Assembly (NCBI RefSeq): GCF_009671205.1
Contig: NZ_CP045309.1
Span: 186,001 to 250,000 of the forward strand
Length of the DNA: 64,000 nt
DNA from: Micromonospora terminaliae
Lineage (GTDB): Bacteria; Actinomycetota; Actinomycetes; Mycobacteriales; Micromonosporaceae
Reading direction: 5' to 3'
Under the pieces are notes generated by a model. That model worked only from the letters and a program-made list of their open reading frames with translations. It was not told the origin of the DNA and ran no database searches. Positions 63,565 to 64,000 of the stretch are shown here, one piece after another. Position numbers and translations under genes: made by a program. Numbering within the stretch: the stretch's first letter is position 1; the number at the start of each line of letters is the position of its first letter.

Positions 63565-64000
63565 GTGATCGACGACACCCTCCTCGAGGCAGAGGAGAAG
63601 ATGGAGCGTGCCATCGAGCACGCCAAGGAGGAGTTCGGCGGGATCCGCACCGGTCGCGCCAACGCCGCGATGTTCTCCCGGATCGTCATCGACTACTACG
63701 GCAGCCCGACCCCGCTGCCGCAGATGGCGTCCATCGCCGTGCCCGAGCCGCGCATGGTGATCATCAAGCCGTACGACAACTCGCAGATCAACGCCATGGA
63801 GAAGGCGATCCGCGACTCGGACCTCGGGGTCAACCCGAACAACGAGGGCAACCAGCTGCGCATCGTGCTCCCGCAGATGACCGAGGAGCGGCGCCGCGAG
63901 ATGATCAAGGTCGCCCGGCACAAGGGCGAGGAGGCCAAGGTGGCCGTCCGCAACATCCGCCGCAAGGGCAAGGAAGAGCTGGACCGCCTGGTCAAGGACG
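63565..64000 (+). CDS. frr: Ribosome recycling factor, partial (3' end outside the window)
   Basis: GTG start ([20 protein letters not shown]) with GGAGGCGAGGAG upstream. The visible 145 residues include [20 protein letters not shown] and [20 protein letters not shown], conserved in RRF, which splits the ribosome after termination. The frame runs open to the last base, so the remaining about 40 residues lie downstream. No stop is seen because the window ends first. Confidence 0.95.
   Translation, partial: MIDDTLLEAEEKMERAIEHAKEEFGGIRTGRANAAMFSRIVIDYYGSPTPLPQMASIAVPEPRMVIIKPYDNSQINAMEKAIRDSDLGVNPNNEGNQLRIVLPQMTEERRREMIKVARHKGEEAKVAVRNIRRKGKEELDRLVKD

Overview
The window is a gene-dense, very GC-rich actinobacterial chromosome segment with many GTG starts and ATGA/GTGA stop-start overlaps. 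Gene order and content (the sepIVA-DUF177-rpmF-plsX-rnc-mutM, smc-ftsY-amt-glnB-glnD-ffh-rpsP-khpA-rimM-trmD-rplS-lepB-rnhB and xerC-dprA-comM-yraN-rpsB-tsf-pyrH-frr blocks) match the conserved core of Actinomycetota. The style of the intergenic repeats and accessory genes suggests Micromonospora or a close relative in Micromonosporaceae. That genus assignment is inference from the sequence, not from a search.

Layout. 1-5.3 kb: the C-terminal part of recG, a beta-lactamase-fold serine hydrolase, an LPXTG surface protein on the minus strand, then rsmD-coaD. 5.3-9.6 kb: sepIVA, a YceD (DUF177) protein, rpmF, plsX, rnc and mutM. 9.6-18.5 kb is accessory: an MMPL exporter, an MFS transporter, a pocket of small poorly known genes (13.9-15.6 kb), a GH114-like lipoprotein, a CAP-domain membrane protein and a 64-residue coiled-coil protein. 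18.8-29.3 kb: smc and a HAD phosphatase, then a minus-strand stress/efflux block (MarR, DHA2-type MFS, universal stress protein, DinB) and a PhoD phosphatase, then ftsY. 29.4-38 kb: a phosphotransferase, the nitrogen operon amt-glnB-glnD behind a GlnR-like site, and a four-gene ABC exporter/two-component unit. 38.2-50 kb: ffh, an amidohydrolase, TetR, an archaeal/eukaryotic-type prolyl-tRNA synthetase, a DUF402 protein, then the ribosomal-protein/processing run rpsP to rnhB with two tandem signal peptidases. 50-59 kb: mostly minus strand, with a sulfite-oxidase-like enzyme, a methyltransferase, a class V aminotransferase, xerC, dprA, comM and yraN. 59-64 kb: a proline-rich membrane protein, rpsB, tsf, pyrH and the start of frr.

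How the genes work together. Most of the window serves translation (S16, S2, L19, L32, EF-Ts, RRF, ProRS, RsmD, RimM, TrmD), co-translational export (FtsY, Ffh, two signal peptidases), chromosome and DNA upkeep (RecG, MutM, SMC, RNase HII, XerC, DprA/ComM), cell division (SepIVA), lipid/CoA synthesis (PlsX, CoaD) and nitrogen sensing (Amt, PII, GlnD). Transport, stress and regulatory genes are inserted between these blocks.

No rRNA, tRNA, CRISPR array, insertion sequence or prophage was found. The less usual signals are: a GlnR-type box before amt; tandem MarR operators before the efflux gene; a 20-bp-arm inverted repeat that supplies the stop codons of two converging genes; a leaderless mini-ORF overlapping the rsmD start; several short tandem repeats; and a small-gene pocket at 13.9-15.6 kb where one gene is bracketed by 24-bp direct repeats.
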